A stretch of 64,000 nt of DNA from Proteles cristata cristata (Eukaryota; Chordata; Mammalia; Carnivora; Hyaenidae): assembly GCA_017311185.1 (NCBI GenBank), contig JAESUZ010000347.1:124001-188000 (forward strand), given 5' to 3'. Position numbers and translations under genes: made by a program. This document shows positions 32,793 through 44,600 of the stretch, piece after piece. Within the stretch, counting starts at the first letter, position 1. Every line of letters starts with the position of its first letter. The notes beneath the pieces are model-generated. The model was not told the origin of the DNA, searched no databases, and was given only the letters and a program-made list of their open reading frames with translations.

Positions 32793-33375
32793 GAATCGTG
32801 AGTCCCCAGAAACCCCCAAGGAGCCGACACGGATGCAAGTACGTAAGGGTCTTTATTACAAGCTCGAGCCGGGGCTCACCCGTCAACCGGCGCAGCGGCA
32901 CCAGGGTGAAGCCCCGAACAATAGCGAGCAGGGTTTTCAAGGGGTCAGGGGCTTAAATGTACACGATGTACGTGTAGCATCATCACATAAGCACCAATCA
33001 CAATTGCACAGCACCCATGTAACAGCTTTGACCTTTCAGTATCTGTGAGGGGTTCGTTACTTTTGGTGGGACCCAGTCATGACCTTTGAGAATCCTTTGA
33101 TAATGACCAAGTATGAGGTGAGTTCAAAGGGCCCGCGTGGGGTTCAGGCAAGCGGTGAGTGATTGGCTAGTGTGTAAGTAACTATCTATAGTCCTCAGTC
33201 CCTGACTCAGACCACAGGAATGTTTACCTTCCTTTGATTGTCTGATCTGAGGGTGGTCCGAGGGTGGCTTCAGCCTTGAGCGATCTGAGGCTTTTCCTGG
33301 AACTGAGGCTGCGTGCAGCGGAGGCTGCTCTCAATGGAGCCCTTAATCTCAAAATGACATTACTTAGGCTCCTCA
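32793..33375 (-). mobile_element. Solo LTR of an endogenous gammaretrovirus-like element
   Basis: Read on the minus strand, the segment has CCAAT-type boxes (AGCCAATCAC, TGTGATTGG), a weak TATA-like element (TACATTTAAGC), a polyadenylation signal (AATAAAGACCC) and an R-U5-like stretch with TTGCATCCG, ending in CA. This is the layout of class I (gammaretrovirus-like) LTRs. No primer-binding site or retroviral coding region follows, so it is read as a solo LTR left by recombination. Exact ends and target duplication are not clear; boundaries may be off by 10-20 bp. Confidence 0.6.
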
Positions 33376-33433
33376 GTCTATTAGCATATGTTATTCTTTT
33401 GAAAATAAGAATTTCAAAATTATTTTTATATCT

Positions 33434-33648
33434 GGGGCGCCTGGGTGGATCAGTCGGTTAAGCGTCCGACTTTCGCTCGGGTCATGATCTCATGGTTTGT
33501 GGGTTTGAGCCCCGCGTTGGGCTCTGTGCTGACTGCCAGCTCAGAGCCTGGAGCCTATTTCAGTCTGTGACTCCTCTCTCTCTGACCCTCCCCTGCTCAC
33601 GCTGTCTCTCTCTCTCTCTCTCCCCTAGAAATAAATGAAACATTAAAA
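33434..33648 (+). repeat. Felid-type SINE
   Basis: GGGGCGCCTGGGTGGATCAG head, CTGACTGCCAGCTCAGAGCC section and a poly(A) tail that merges into a purine microsatellite. Confidence 0.92.
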
Positions 33649-33712
33649 AAAAAAAAGAAAAAAAGAAAGGAAGCAAGGAAGCAAGGAAGGAAGGAAGGAC
33701 AGACAGACAGGA
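33640..33712 (+). repeat. Purine microsatellite at a SINE tail
   Basis: A-rich tail grading into GAAA, then GGAAGCAAGGAA, (GGAA)n and (CAGA)n. This is the usual way SINE tails seed microsatellites. Confidence 0.9.
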
Positions 33713-33764
33713 AGATGTACGGATGGGATGGGGTGAGTCCGTAGAGGAAAGGCCTCCACCTCAT

Positions 33765-33935
33765 TCATCCTTAGGAAAATGCACACTAAACCCACAGTGA
33801 GCGGCCGTCACCCGCGCCATCACATGTCTCAAAGTGGAAAGGCCGACTGGACCGAGGGCCAGCGCCTCGCGCAGCGATTCCTGTTCCCCCCAGTGGACGT
33901 GAGACGGCACCGCCACTGTGGGGAACATTTGACAA
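33765..33935 (+). repeat. L1 fragment
   Basis: GGAAAATGCACACTAAACCC, then CACAGTGAG, CACATGTC, ATTCCTGTTC and CCACTGTGGGGAAC, follow the end of L1 ORF2 in order, heavily diverged. Confidence 0.55.
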
Positions 33936-34136
33936 TTTATTTTTCTTTGCTTTAAGTGTAACCTCCGTTTTATTTATTTATTTTCCAGAGAACAGCTTTT
34001 CTTCAGTCCTCGAAGACTTAGCTCCCTCCGTGGGCTTTGGTGGAGGGCGGGGGGTGGGGCGGCCGGTCCTTCCGTGACCCCAATGCGGTCCCCGGCCACT
34101 TGACGCGAAGGGCATAGCTCCCTCGGTGCTGTGGTT

Positions 34137-34281
34137 GCACACACACACTCGCTCACACTCACACTCACACCCCCCCACCCCTTACTCTCACACACACTCA
34201 CACACCCACACTCACCCCCCAGTCTCACGCACACTCACACACCCCCACACCCCCACTCTCACACACACTCACACACACAGC
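34137..34281. repeat. CA/CACT-rich microsatellite
   Basis: Compound tract of CACACT, CACTCACA and C-runs; likely length-variable between individuals. Confidence 0.95.
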
Positions 34282-34370
34282 TCGGGAAGCACACAGCCAG
34301 CCAGACACTCACTTTGGGATTCTCCCTGAGGCAGCGGCCTTACTATGTTCCAAATAACAAACATCTTTTT

Positions 34371-34397
34371 TTTTTTAAGTTTACTTATTTATTTTGA
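34371..34397 (-). repeat. Left end of an interrupted older SINE
   Basis: Poly(T) tail and TTTACTTATTTATTTTGA; the rest of the element resumes at 34639. Confidence 0.75.
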
Positions 34398-34638
34398 TTT
34401 ATTTTTAGTTTTTTTAATATTTCTTTTTTAAAAATTTTTAATGTTTTATTTATTTCTGAGAGAGAGAGACAGCGTGAGCAGGGGAGGGTCAGAGAAAGAG
34501 GGAGACACAGAATCCGAAGCAGCTCCAGGCTCTGAGCTGTCAGCACAGAGTCCGACACGGGACTCGAACCCACAAACTGTGAGATCATGACCTGAGCCAA
34601 AGTCGGACGCTCAACCGACTGAGCCACCCAAGCGCCCC
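34398..34638 (-). repeat. Felid-type SINE inserted in an older SINE, 16-bp target duplication
   Basis: Exact TACTTATTTATTTTGA copies flank it (34382-34397 and 34639-34654). Confidence 0.93.
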
Positions 34639-34831
34639 TACTTATTTATTTTGAGAGAGAGAAAGAGAGAACACGAGCAGGGGAGAGACAGAGAGAGAGA
34701 ATCCCAAGCAGGCTCTGTATTGTCAGCACAGAACCCAACGTGGGGCTCGATCTCATAACCCTGGGGTCATGACCTGAGCCAAAACCAAGAGCCTGACACT
34801 GACCTGACTGAGCCCCCCGCCCCGGGCACCC
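34639..34831 (-). repeat. Older carnivore SINE, main part
   Basis: The body GAACCCAACGTGGGGCTCGA and the head GAGCCCCCCGCCCCGGGC. The tail lies at 34371. Confidence 0.85.
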
Positions 34832-34987
34832 TGAGTAAGGAACTTCTTACTGGCCTTGGCAGGGAACAGGGGTGTAGCTGGTGTAGTGAACGGGCTGCTT
34901 GTGGCCCCGGACCTTTTTGCACGACCATTGTTCCTTCGTTTCTTGTTCACCTTGGAAGTGAGGACCTGAGGAAAGATACAGTACTTC

Positions 34988-35199
34988 AAAAAAATTTTTT
35001 TTAATGTTTGTTTATTTTTGAGACAGAGACAGAGCGTGAGCAGGGGAGGGGCAGAGAGAGAGGGAGACACAGAATCCGAAGCAGCTCCAGGCGCTGAGCT
35101 GTCAGCACAGAGCCCGACGCGGGGCTTGAACCCACGAACCGCGAGATCGTGAGCTGAGCCAAAGTCAGTCGCTCAAACGACTGTGCCCCCGGCGCCCCT
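34988..35199 (-). repeat. Felid-type SINE
   Basis: TTTTTTTTAATGTTTGTTTA tail, GAGCCCGACGCGGGGCTTGA body and GCGCCCC head. Confidence 0.92.
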
Positions 35200-36775
35200 G
35201 GATGTAATACTTTACACAGAATATATAAACTTAAAAAAGAAGACCTTCAGGTGGCCTTTGGAACGCTGGCCGGCCGAGCCGTGAAACCCCCAGGGGAGGC
35301 AGTTGTAGGCACTCGGGTCAACAGGCCCAGCCCCCCCACCCCCTGCCACCCGCAGAGGCCCATTCAAGGGAGTCTGTGTCACCTGGGTGTGACTGTCACC
35401 CGGGGCCCAGGTCCGGCGGCTGTAGCACCTTGGCCGGCAGTGATGCGATGCGTGCGGAGGGGCGGGGAGGCCTCTGCTCCCCGAGAGCTGATGTGGGGCT
35501 GTCCTCTGTCCTGGGGAGCCCGGCCCTAGGGCTGGGGTCACGGAGCAGCACCCCGTCTCCGGCTCCCGGATGACGAGCTGAGCTTCGTGCAGAGCGCAGC
35601 GGGCTGCACAGCAGGTCCCAGGGGGTCCCGGGCTGGGGGCCGGGGCAGCGGGCAGCCGTGTCCCCGAAGGGGGACTGAACTACGTCGGAGCAGGAGGCGC
35701 AGAGGGGAGCAGTGCCCAGAGAAGGGGTGCAGCGGGAGAGGAGGCAGGCAGGGAGGGAGCACAGGGAAGCGGGTGGGCAGCTGCGGGGACAGACCAAGCG
35801 CCCAGCCCGGGAAGGAACGAGCAAAGGGCATCCAGAGGACGGGAGGGGGTTGCTCAGACCCCCGCCTGCTCCCAAGGGGCCGCCAGCCGGGGAATCTCAC
35901 CACAGGGACACCCCAGTGTGGCCCCTGGGGACGCAGCGGGGACGGAGGGACAAGCAGCCTGGGAACGGAACGGTGTGCAGCGCAAAGGCCACCCAGCGGA
36001 AGGTGTTTCTGGAGGGAAGCCCTTGCACCGAGGCAGAAATGTTCCAGAAGGCGCAGCAGAAGCCAAGGTCGGAACTGGGGAGGAGCTCACGCACAGATGC
36101 AAGGTACACGCTTCTCCCGGGAGAACCTGCCACACGACGGGCCTTGAGACCTATCGGGTTGTCACTGAAGTTCAGGGTTGAAGAATCACGTGGGCCGGGG
36201 TCCCAAGGAGAAGCCGCCCCCCCAGGAGGGTAAGGAAAGGGATTGGCATTCACAATGGGGCAGAGGGCGCCCCGGGCTGTGGTGGGGCAGAAGGCAGAAA
36301 GCAGACCCCCCAGACGCCCAGCCTCACCTCAGCCTTTCTTTGAGACTCCCTGGCAGTGAGACCCCGGGCAGCGAGAACCTTCCTGGGGCCCCAGGGGAGA
36401 AGGCAGAGCTGGGTCTTCAGAGGTCTGGGGACACCTCGCACCAATTGTCCCCTGGGGTCCAGGGCCCACAGGAGGCAGCGGGTAAGGACCCTGGAGACCC
36501 GGACCAGGGTGCAGACGGGGCTGCTGGGGAGCTGGGGGCACCTTCCAGGGTGGCACAGAGGCAAGCCTCCGTGCTGGGGGCGCACTGCAGGAGGGGTGAG
36601 TTCCAGGGTCACCTGTGCCAGGACGGAGGGGGCCCCCAAACCTCAGACGGGGCCCTTTGGTCCCAGAGTGTGGGCCTGGGCCTGGGGACAGACCCTTCTG
36701 GTTTAGGGCATCAGCAGGACAGCAATTGGTCTCAGAGGACAAGGTGACCCCTGCGTGCCAGGTGAGCAGATGGTC
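35200..36775. other. GC-rich intergenic DNA, no gene recognised
   Basis: Open frames occur on both strands, but I see no family motif or consistent intron pattern. A non-coding RNA cannot be excluded. Confidence 0.4.
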
Positions 36776-36776
36776 T

Positions 36777-37014
36777 AGGGAGCAGGGGAGGAGGGGGAGG
36801 GCGAGGAAGGGGAGGAAGGGGAGGTGAGGGAGAGAGAGAGGGGAAGGGAAGGGGAGGAGGGGAGGGAATGTGGGAGGGAGAGAAGGGAAGAGAAAAACGA
36901 AGGGGGGGAAGGGAGGGGAAGAGAAAGGGAGGCGGAGGGGAAAGGAAGAGGGGAGGGGAGGAGAAGACAGAGTGGGCAGGGGGGAGAGGGAGGGCAGGAC
37001 CGGAGGAGAAAAAG
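36777..37014 (+). repeat. Polypurine tract, about 240 bp
   Basis: Nearly unbroken G/A on the plus strand (GGGAGG, GGAAGG, GAGAGA units) with only scattered pyrimidines. Confidence 0.95.
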
Positions 37015-37410
37015 CGCATGGCTCCACTTTCCATGTTCCGTCATTTTTCCGGAACTAGCGTCTCTCTGGAACATGGAGTTTCCCGGAGGCACATCTGTCT
37101 GTTTCCTGCTGTCACAGCCCTTCCACCTGGGGAAGTACCAGGTCTGCGGCGGCTGTTTCCGGGAGGGTCCGGTGGGAGGGAGGTGGAGTCTGTGTTGTGG
37201 CCCAAGCGTCACTTCCACCCCCTGAGCAGACGGAGGAACTGAGGCTGGGGGCGCAGGCGGGGGGTCGTGGGCCCAGGCCGCCCTGCCCGCCAGCCTCACG
37301 CTAGCACCCACAGCTCCCAGCGGGGGCGCGGGTGTGAACATCACCCGGCCGCGCCCCCGGCGTCCCCCCATCGGTGTGGCCGCTGGCAGGCGCCTCATGT
37401 CCCCCGGGCA
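37015..37410. other. Unassigned DNA
   Basis: Contains a short MIR-like phrase (GGAGGAACTGAGGCTGGGG) near 37230. Nothing else is recognised. Confidence 0.35.
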
Positions 37411-37512
37411 CTGGGCTGGCTCAGTCAGGGGGGGCGGTGGCTCTCGGTCTCGGGGTTGTGGGCTGGAGCCCCACGCTGGCTGTAGACATTACTTAAAAAT
37501 AAAATCTTTAAA
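37411..37512 (+). repeat. Short carnivore tRNA-derived SINE
   Basis: CTGGGCTGGCTCAGTCAGGG through TACTTAAAAATAAAATC; lacks the long felid tail. Confidence 0.75.
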
Positions 37513-37765
37513 AGGAAATTCTCTTTTCCCGAAGTTAAATATAATTATCTCCCTTGCAAGCAAAACATGAAATGGACATTGTATTTCGTGTCGCTGTAAA
37601 GCGCTGTGAACAGTCCTGTACGAGCCGTTCCTGTCGCAGCGGGTGGTGTAGCCTCTGTGTCACCAATGCTTTGATGGGGATGCTGGGGGGGACATTCCAT
37701 CCCTTTGGCTTTCTCTGTAGTTTTGTGCATGGCTTGAGGTTTTTGTTTTCCTTTTTAGCATTTTG

Positions 37766-37948
37766 TTTGTTTACTAACGTTGTTTATTTTTGAAAGAGGA
37801 CACGCGGGGTAGGGGCAGAGAAGGGGAGGAAGGATCTGAAGCCAACGCCACGCCCACAGCAGAGAGGCCGCCGCTCAGACTCGAAGCCCTGAGACCGTGA
37901 CCTGAGCCACACTCAGAGGCTTAACCAACGAGCCACCCAGGCGCCCCT
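37766..37948 (-). repeat. Diverged carnivore SINE
   Basis: GTTGTTTATTTTTGAAAGAG tail and CGAGCCACCCAGGCGCCCC head. Confidence 0.85.
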
Positions 37949-38040
37949 GACATTTTATTTGTAAGCAACCTCTGCACCCAACACGGGGCTCGGAGGTGGA
38001 GCTGGCGCACACCCCACCCACGGAGCCAGCCAGGTGCCCC
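37949..38040 (-). repeat. Short carnivore SINE
   Basis: A-rich tail reversed as ATTTTATTTGTAAGC, with the head GGAGCCAGCCAGGTGCCCC. It abuts the preceding element. Confidence 0.75.
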
Positions 38041-40670
38041 TTTCTCTTGTAAAACATTTTTTTTCTTAGTTGAAAACCTACGGAGCGCCTCGCGAACTTG
38101 GGCGTGGTCCCGCAGGAGCCATCTAACCCCCGCGGCGCTCCTGTCCCCAGGCTCCTGTCCCCAGCCGTCCGGCTCGAGATCACATCCACTGGCAAAGACA
38201 GCCAACCACAGGAGGCTTTACTCAGTAATGACTCGTAATTCCCGCCTATTGCAACGGGGGAAAGTCGGGGCACCCTGACCTCCCCGCCCCGTGTGCTGGG
38301 GGGGTGGCCGGCCAAGGCGGGGGCTGGGGCGTTCCTGTCCTCCGGTGTCCCCGGAGCACACACTGGATTCTCCTGGCGTCTGGATGATTTCACTTCTTTT
38401 TATGGCCCAAGAATACTGCACTACACGCACACACCCCACGCGGTTCCCGTGCGGGTGGTGGACATTCAGCTACTTCTGCCCTGGGGTTGGTGTAAGGCAG
38501 CCGGGACCGTTTGTGCACAGCGTCTGTGTGGACACGTGCTTCTTGCCCTCTGCCAGAGCCCTGGGTGCGTGGCCCCTCAGCTGTGACACTGGGGTGTGGG
38601 GCCCACTGCCCGGTGAGACTGTGGGCGGGTGAGGGGACGGTCTGGGCTAATGCCTCAGCACGTGACACTCAGCTGCCCTGATGCTCGGGACAGACTCTCT
38701 CCCCCCCCTGACTGGTCTCTGCCCCAAATTGTTGAAATTTCTTGACAATACTCATCACGTAACTTTTTATAAATTATAAAGTGTTTCTTTAAGAAAAAAA
38801 GGCTGAGGCAAACCCGGGAAATGCTGACTGTGCCCTCAGGCCCAAGTGTGAAATTAATCGGCTTGGGGCCAGCCAGCAGGTAGGGCTGGGGGGGATGGGA
38901 GGCTGGGGCCCAAGGGGGGGACCCGGGCTGGGATCTGGGGGGACGGGGCTGGGGCCTGGGGGGGACCGGGGCTGGGGTCTGGGGGGACGGGGCTGGGCCC
39001 TGGACACACACAGAGATCTCGGGGCTCAGGCCTTCCTGCTGCCCTTCCGCCCTGAACTCAGTCCCGGAAGCGACGGTCTGGGCAGGGGTGGGGCGGGGTG
39101 GGAAAGGTCGTCCCTTCTTCCCTCCACATCCTGCCAGACCTGTCCTACCAAACCAGTCAGGGCACTTTCTCCCCTTGGTGGGGGGCAGCTGGTGAAATGC
39201 CAGCTTCCCATGGGGACAGGACCATCCCAAGCAGCTTCAAGCAGAGAGCTTGTCCCTCAAGTGGCCCAAACTTGCTGCCTTTTTAACCCGCCTGGGGTCC
39301 GAGAGAAGCGGTGGCTTTCCCTGTGGCTCATTCACCACCCCTGCCCGTCGTGATTCATTGTTGGGGCTGTGGGTTCCAGTTCCCTCCGAGGGGGCTCTGG
39401 TCTGGGCACTGGGAACTGTGTGCCAGCCCAGAGGGCCGCACGCTTGGGCCTGGCCAGGCCGGGCCAGGGGTGCCGGATGCGCCCCGCAGGCTCCGCGTTC
39501 AGCCAGGGCCCTGCCAGCCCCGCCTCATCTGTGCGCTTCAGGGCACGTGGCTGCTTTGTGCTGACGCCCAAACGTGGCCAGACCCGGAGACCCCCCCACC
39601 CCCGCCCCCTGCAAGGACATGGCAGGAACCACCCCCCACACCAGGTTCTCTTGCCCAGAAGGGGGCCCTGGATCCAGATCCATTGCCGGTTTTAAGGAAT
39701 TCCGAGCCCGGGCAGGGAGGGGACACCGCAGGCCTCCGCACACCTCGCTGCCCGGGGAAACCTGAGGGTCGGGAGACTGACCGGTAGGTAGTGTTCACTT
39801 GGGCGAACTACCACCGTAGGGATGTTCACGGTTTTTGAAAGACTGAGACACAGGCGCCGAAGTATCTACAAATGATTCAAAGTCTGGAATTTGCTTCCAA
39901 ATAATGCAGTGAGTGGGTGGGGAAGGAGCTGTGGGTGTGAAGGTCACGGGCGGCCCGGGCGTGGACGGGCCAGGCTTGTTTTATGGAGACCCAGCGGGAT
40001 TTAGTACCTTTACAGGCTGGGGCAACCATCACCGCTAACATTTTTCAATACACTTGAAAAGCCCCAGGACCAGAGTGTCAGGCGTCCTGATGTCTGAACG
40101 AGGTGCCAGTGGACTGCGTGTCGGTCCGGCGAGCAGGCGGCCCCGGGGCAGCGCCCACGGGCCCCGGAACACGGAAGGGTTTCAGGGGCTCGCACACCGG
40201 CTCCTGCCCCAGCCTGTCTGTCCAAAGGTCCGCAATCAAAGAGCCAGGGTGGCCCAGCCCCTTCCTGGGCTTGCCAGCACCTGGGCATCGCCCAAGAGCC
40301 CAGGACGCCGATTCAAGGCACTCCCCCCTCGGCCAAAGGGGGGCTCGCAGGGCAGCGGGCAGCCCAGCCGTGGTGCCCGGGAGCCTGCTGAGAAGGGGAA
40401 ACCCAGGCGTCCGTGGTACCTTGGATCCGAAAACTCAACGCCAACCACACCCCCAGCTTGCACACCCCTCTCCCCGCCCCCCCCGGTTTTGGGCTGCTGT
40501 CGGCCCAGCGTCCCCCAAATCCTTGGCCCACAGGTTGCCCCCCCGGGTATTCGGGGGCTCCTCCCCACTCTGGGCCCTCAGCCGTGCCCCCCGCCCCCCG
40601 AGAGCCCTCCTTGGAGGGTGCAGGGTGGGTCTGTCGCCCAGGAGCACAGGCCAGACTCAGAGCACTTCAC
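38041..40670. other. Intergenic DNA downstream of SLC25A10
   Basis: Contains the G-rich minisatellite at 38884-39002. An AT-richer piece (39830-39920) looks like an old repeat I cannot name. No gene is recognised. Confidence 0.4.
38884..39002 (+). repeat. G-rich minisatellite
   Basis: About five degenerate copies of a roughly 20-bp unit such as GGGGCTGGGGTCTGGGGGGA. Many G-runs of three or more lie close together. Confidence 0.9.
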
Positions 40671-41623
40671 GGTCCTTTACTAGCGTCACTGTGAACACCC
40701 CTGGCTGGGGCGGGGCCTCCTAGGGAGGCCGATGGACACAGCCCAGGGCCACTTGGGAGGGGACAGGCTGCTTGGACAGAACCCAGGTGCAGGCATTCTG
40801 GGTCTCAGCTGCAGGGGGCTTACAGATGGCCACTGTCCTCAAAGAGAGGGCCCCGAGACACCCCACACAAAGGGGGCTACGCAGGGAGTGGGGGTCTGCA
40901 CGCTCCAGAAGGCGGCATGGCCTCCTGGCTCTCAGAAATTCTGGCGAAACTACCTGTGAAAACAGCCCAGGGCTGGCTGGGGCTGGCTGGACCTAGGGCC
41001 CCCGTGCCACGTGGTCACCTCCCTCCTGGGCACTCAATTCTTCAGGGTGCCACCTGCCCCCCTTCGCCCCCCTGCCCCAGAGCTATGGGGGTGTGGCCGC
41101 CCTTGAGAACTGTCGGCGAAGCTGTGGTCCCTCTCCACAGATAAAAGTGCATGTGCACACACGGGATTTGGTGAGCATTGCCGGGGGTCTGCACCCCACT
41201 ACTCTGCCACCCAGGTCCTCGATGGAAGCTGCTGGAAAATGGTGCTGAGGGTCCCAGGCAGCTGCTCAATGAAACAGAGAAACCTCAGGGGACAAGGGAA
41301 AAGGGGCAGGGGCCTCAGAGCCTAGAAAGCCGAGGCAGCCCAGCTCCCCCACCGCAAGTGCTAACCAGTTACTCAAGGAGGAGGGAAAACCCAACCTGGG
41401 CCTGGATACCCGCCCCCAAGTGAGTCATCGTGTGCAGAGCACAGGCTGGGGTAGGCACGCAGGAGCTGGAGGGGGCGAAGGTCACTGGAATGAGCCTGCT
41501 GGGAAAGGACAGGGTGGGGGTCCGGGGCCAGGGACAAGGGGGGCTCAGCCCACCAACCCTCCCCGACCCTGGAAGAGCCCGGCACTGGAGGCTGGACTCG
41601 GCGCTGGCCCCTCCCGGGCCCCA
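40670..41623 (-). other. SLC25A10: Probable SLC25A10 3' untranslated region and flank
   Basis: Runs from the TGA (41624-41626) to the weak AGTAAA candidate. The true end is uncertain. Confidence 0.35.
40676..40681 (-). terminator. SLC25A10: Possible variant polyadenylation signal of SLC25A10
   Basis: TTTACT on plus is AGTAAA on minus, 943 bp beyond the stop. No AATAAA is seen nearer, so this variant is a weak candidate. Confidence 0.3.
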
Positions 41624-44600
41624 TCAGGAAAGCACTTTGATGCCGAAGTGTTTGCGAAGCTGTTCCAGGAAAACAAATGTGAGCACGGTGTGGGGCATGA
41701 GGCGGATGCCTGCAGGCACCAGGCCCTGGGCGGAGACAAGGGGAGCAGGAGGTGAGAAGACCCCAGAGGGACGCCCCCCGCCCTGCCCTGCCCCGCCCCA
41801 CCCCCACCCCTAAGCCCAACCTTGTAAAAGGCCAGGGGCCCGAGCTTTGCCGTCTCTACAGCGCAGTGGAAAACACCCTGCGGAAAACAAAATAAAACAA
41901 TAAAAGGAAAAGCTGGTTTTCACTTGAAGGCACAAGTCACACACCCGTCCCCCAGCACCAGCCAGGGGTCAAAGGTAACGGCAGCTGGGGGCGCCTGCGG
42001 GCGGGGTGCGTGGGAGCCGGTAATGAGCGCAGCAGGGCCCCAGGAGGACCCAGGGCGCCGCGCGGGTCTGCCCCGGGCACCTCCCGAAATTTCACTGGCT
42101 GCAGTGAACCGGCTGCCTCTGTGAACACATCAAGGCATCGGATTTAAAAAGACACACAGAGGGCGGCTGGCTGGCTCGTCCTGCGACTCTTGATCTCAGG
42201 ATCAAGAGTTCAACCCCCATGATGGGCACGGAGCCTACTTAAAAAAAATCCTTAAAAACACACAGTGCCAAGGGCTGCCCCAGGGCTGGCGGGGAGGGTG
42301 AAGCTGCGGAGGGAAGAGCCCCATTCACCTGGCAGGACATGGAGCCCGATGGCGCAGATGGGGACCCCCCCCGGCCTGTTCTCGGGAGGCGAATGGTGCC
42401 CGCAGCCCCCATTCACCTGGTACTCGCCCTTGGAGTTCATCAGGCGGGTCTTCAGGACGTCGAGGGGCTGACACAGGAACGTGGCACATCCACCCTGGGC
42501 AGGGGGGGCTTGTCACCAACGGGCCTGCCAGGCACAGCGCACAAGCACCCCCCGCCCTCCCCCCACAGCCCCTGGCCGGGATCCCGGGCGCGTCCTGAGG
42601 GACACGGGAACCGCTCAGAAGCGCCCTGGCTTCGGCAGCAGGTGGTCTGGGAGCCCCTTCCCTGAGCCCCAGTGCCCTCTTACGCAACCCGGAGGGACAC
42701 CCCCGACTGGTCCTAAGCCTTGTCCTTCTGGGCTCTGGCCTCATCCTGGGTACTCAGCTCCCAAGGCTGGTCAGGGACCCCCCCCCCCGTCCCCCCACCG
42801 GACCCAGCACTCACTGCGATGAAGCTGGCGATAAAGTGAGTGAAGACGCCGTCGGACAGGTACCCGGTGCTGAGGACCAGCTGCTTGGCCTGATCGTAGC
42901 AGGACAGCTGTGGGGGTGGAGGGGTGGTCAGGGCCCGGAGGGGGGCCCCCATCTCCAGGGAAAGCAGACAGGGGCCCATGGTGACACCGCCTGGACCCCG
43001 CGGCCAGCGGAAGCCCCACCTGGCCCACGGTGACCAACATCCCTCGACTCGCCGCCATGCTCGCACCGGAGAACAGCCTCTTCAGACCCTCTGCAGGAGA
43101 CAGGAGGTGAGGCGCCCACCAAACCTTCAGCCCCTCCCCTCCTCCGTCCTGTACAACACTCCCCACGCCCCCCGGCCCCCTTGGACCCCTTCCTCATACC
43201 TTCTCGGGCCACGCGGTACAAGCCGTCCAACGCATGGGCGTAGCTGCCAGGGACACAGAATGACGCCGTGAGGCTCCCCCTGACCCCTGACCACTGGCCC
43301 CCAAGGGAGGGTCCTCCCTGGGCAGAGCCACGCAGCTCTCAAAGGGGTCAGGGGACAAAGGGGCCTGAAGATCCCCCCAAGTGCCACCAGAAAACCCTCA
43401 GGCCCCAGCCCCTCTGGGGGGCAGCCAGCACTGGGGCCTGGTCCTGTCTGTCCACTGTTCCTGAGGGCGAGGAGGGGGCCTGCCTCCCCTCCTTCACCCC
43501 ATTCCCTTGGTCCACCTTCTCCTGTGGTTCACAGTCTGGCCAGAGAGGGGACGACGGCCTTGCCTGGAGCCCCATTTCACCCCTGAGCTGAGCGTAGCCC
43601 ACGTCTGCCCTTAGTTACGGCAGCAAACCAGAGGCAGCCTTGGAATTAATGGGAGCTTACACTTCATGAAAAAAGGTATTCTTATCATTTAAAAAAAAAA
43701 ATCCTAGCTTCCATACCTGTTTGAAGGCCCAGACTCAAACTTCGAGACCACCCTCCCTGTGAGCGAGTGCGAGCATGAGCCTTGGGGGCCTGGGCGCCCA
43801 GCCCCCACCCCAGGTCCCCCCAAGGGAAGAAGCCAGAGCCCTTCTGACTCAGGACGGACACGCACGGTGCTGGGTTCCCAAAGCTGTCAGCCGCCTCTGC
43901 TCGCTCCGGGTGATGCCATGGGCAGCGCGGCCCACTGCGCTCCCCGCTGGCGCCCCCCAAAGCTGCTCAGGTCTCCCTGCTCGGCCCCCCACACCCACCA
44001 GGACCCCCCAAGAGCAGAACTAGGTCCCGCTACTCACTTGCGGCGCTGACCCGGTGGTAGCTTCATGTCGTTCTGCATCCTGAAACGGGTGCATTGGCTC
44101 AGGGGGCAGCTGGGGCCCCACACAGAGGTCAGCAGGTCCGCGCTCACCCTGGCAGTGAGCAGCTGGGCCGGTCCCCCGCCCCCCCACCCCCGCCCAGGAC
44201 CCCAAGGAGTGAACAGCTTGCTCTGGGCTGAACGCACTGCAGACCCAAGCGAGTGAGCCCCCAGTCTGTCAGGGGAGAGGGAGGACCCGGGCCTCCGGTG
44301 GGCGTGTATACCAACCTGACATTGACCATATCTGCAGGGGTCCCCACGAAGCCTCCGATGCAACCTGGGGCAACAGACCCCAGAGTCAACATGTGGCGAC
44401 TGGCAATGCCCACTCGGCCCCACCCTCCCCTGCCCAGCCAGCGGCTCACCGCTGATGGAGCCCAGCAACACCTTCTGGAAGAAAGGCAGGGGTCCCTGGC
44501 TGCCCTTGGTCACGTGGTCCCGCACGGACTCATAGATGGCAAACCGCGTCAGGGAGTAGGTCATCTGGGGAAAGGGGCCCAGCTCAGAGGGTGCAGGTGG

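Noticed and set aside
32793..33375. Full endogenous provirus
   Set aside because: No second LTR, primer-binding site or gag/pol/env-like frame is found nearby.
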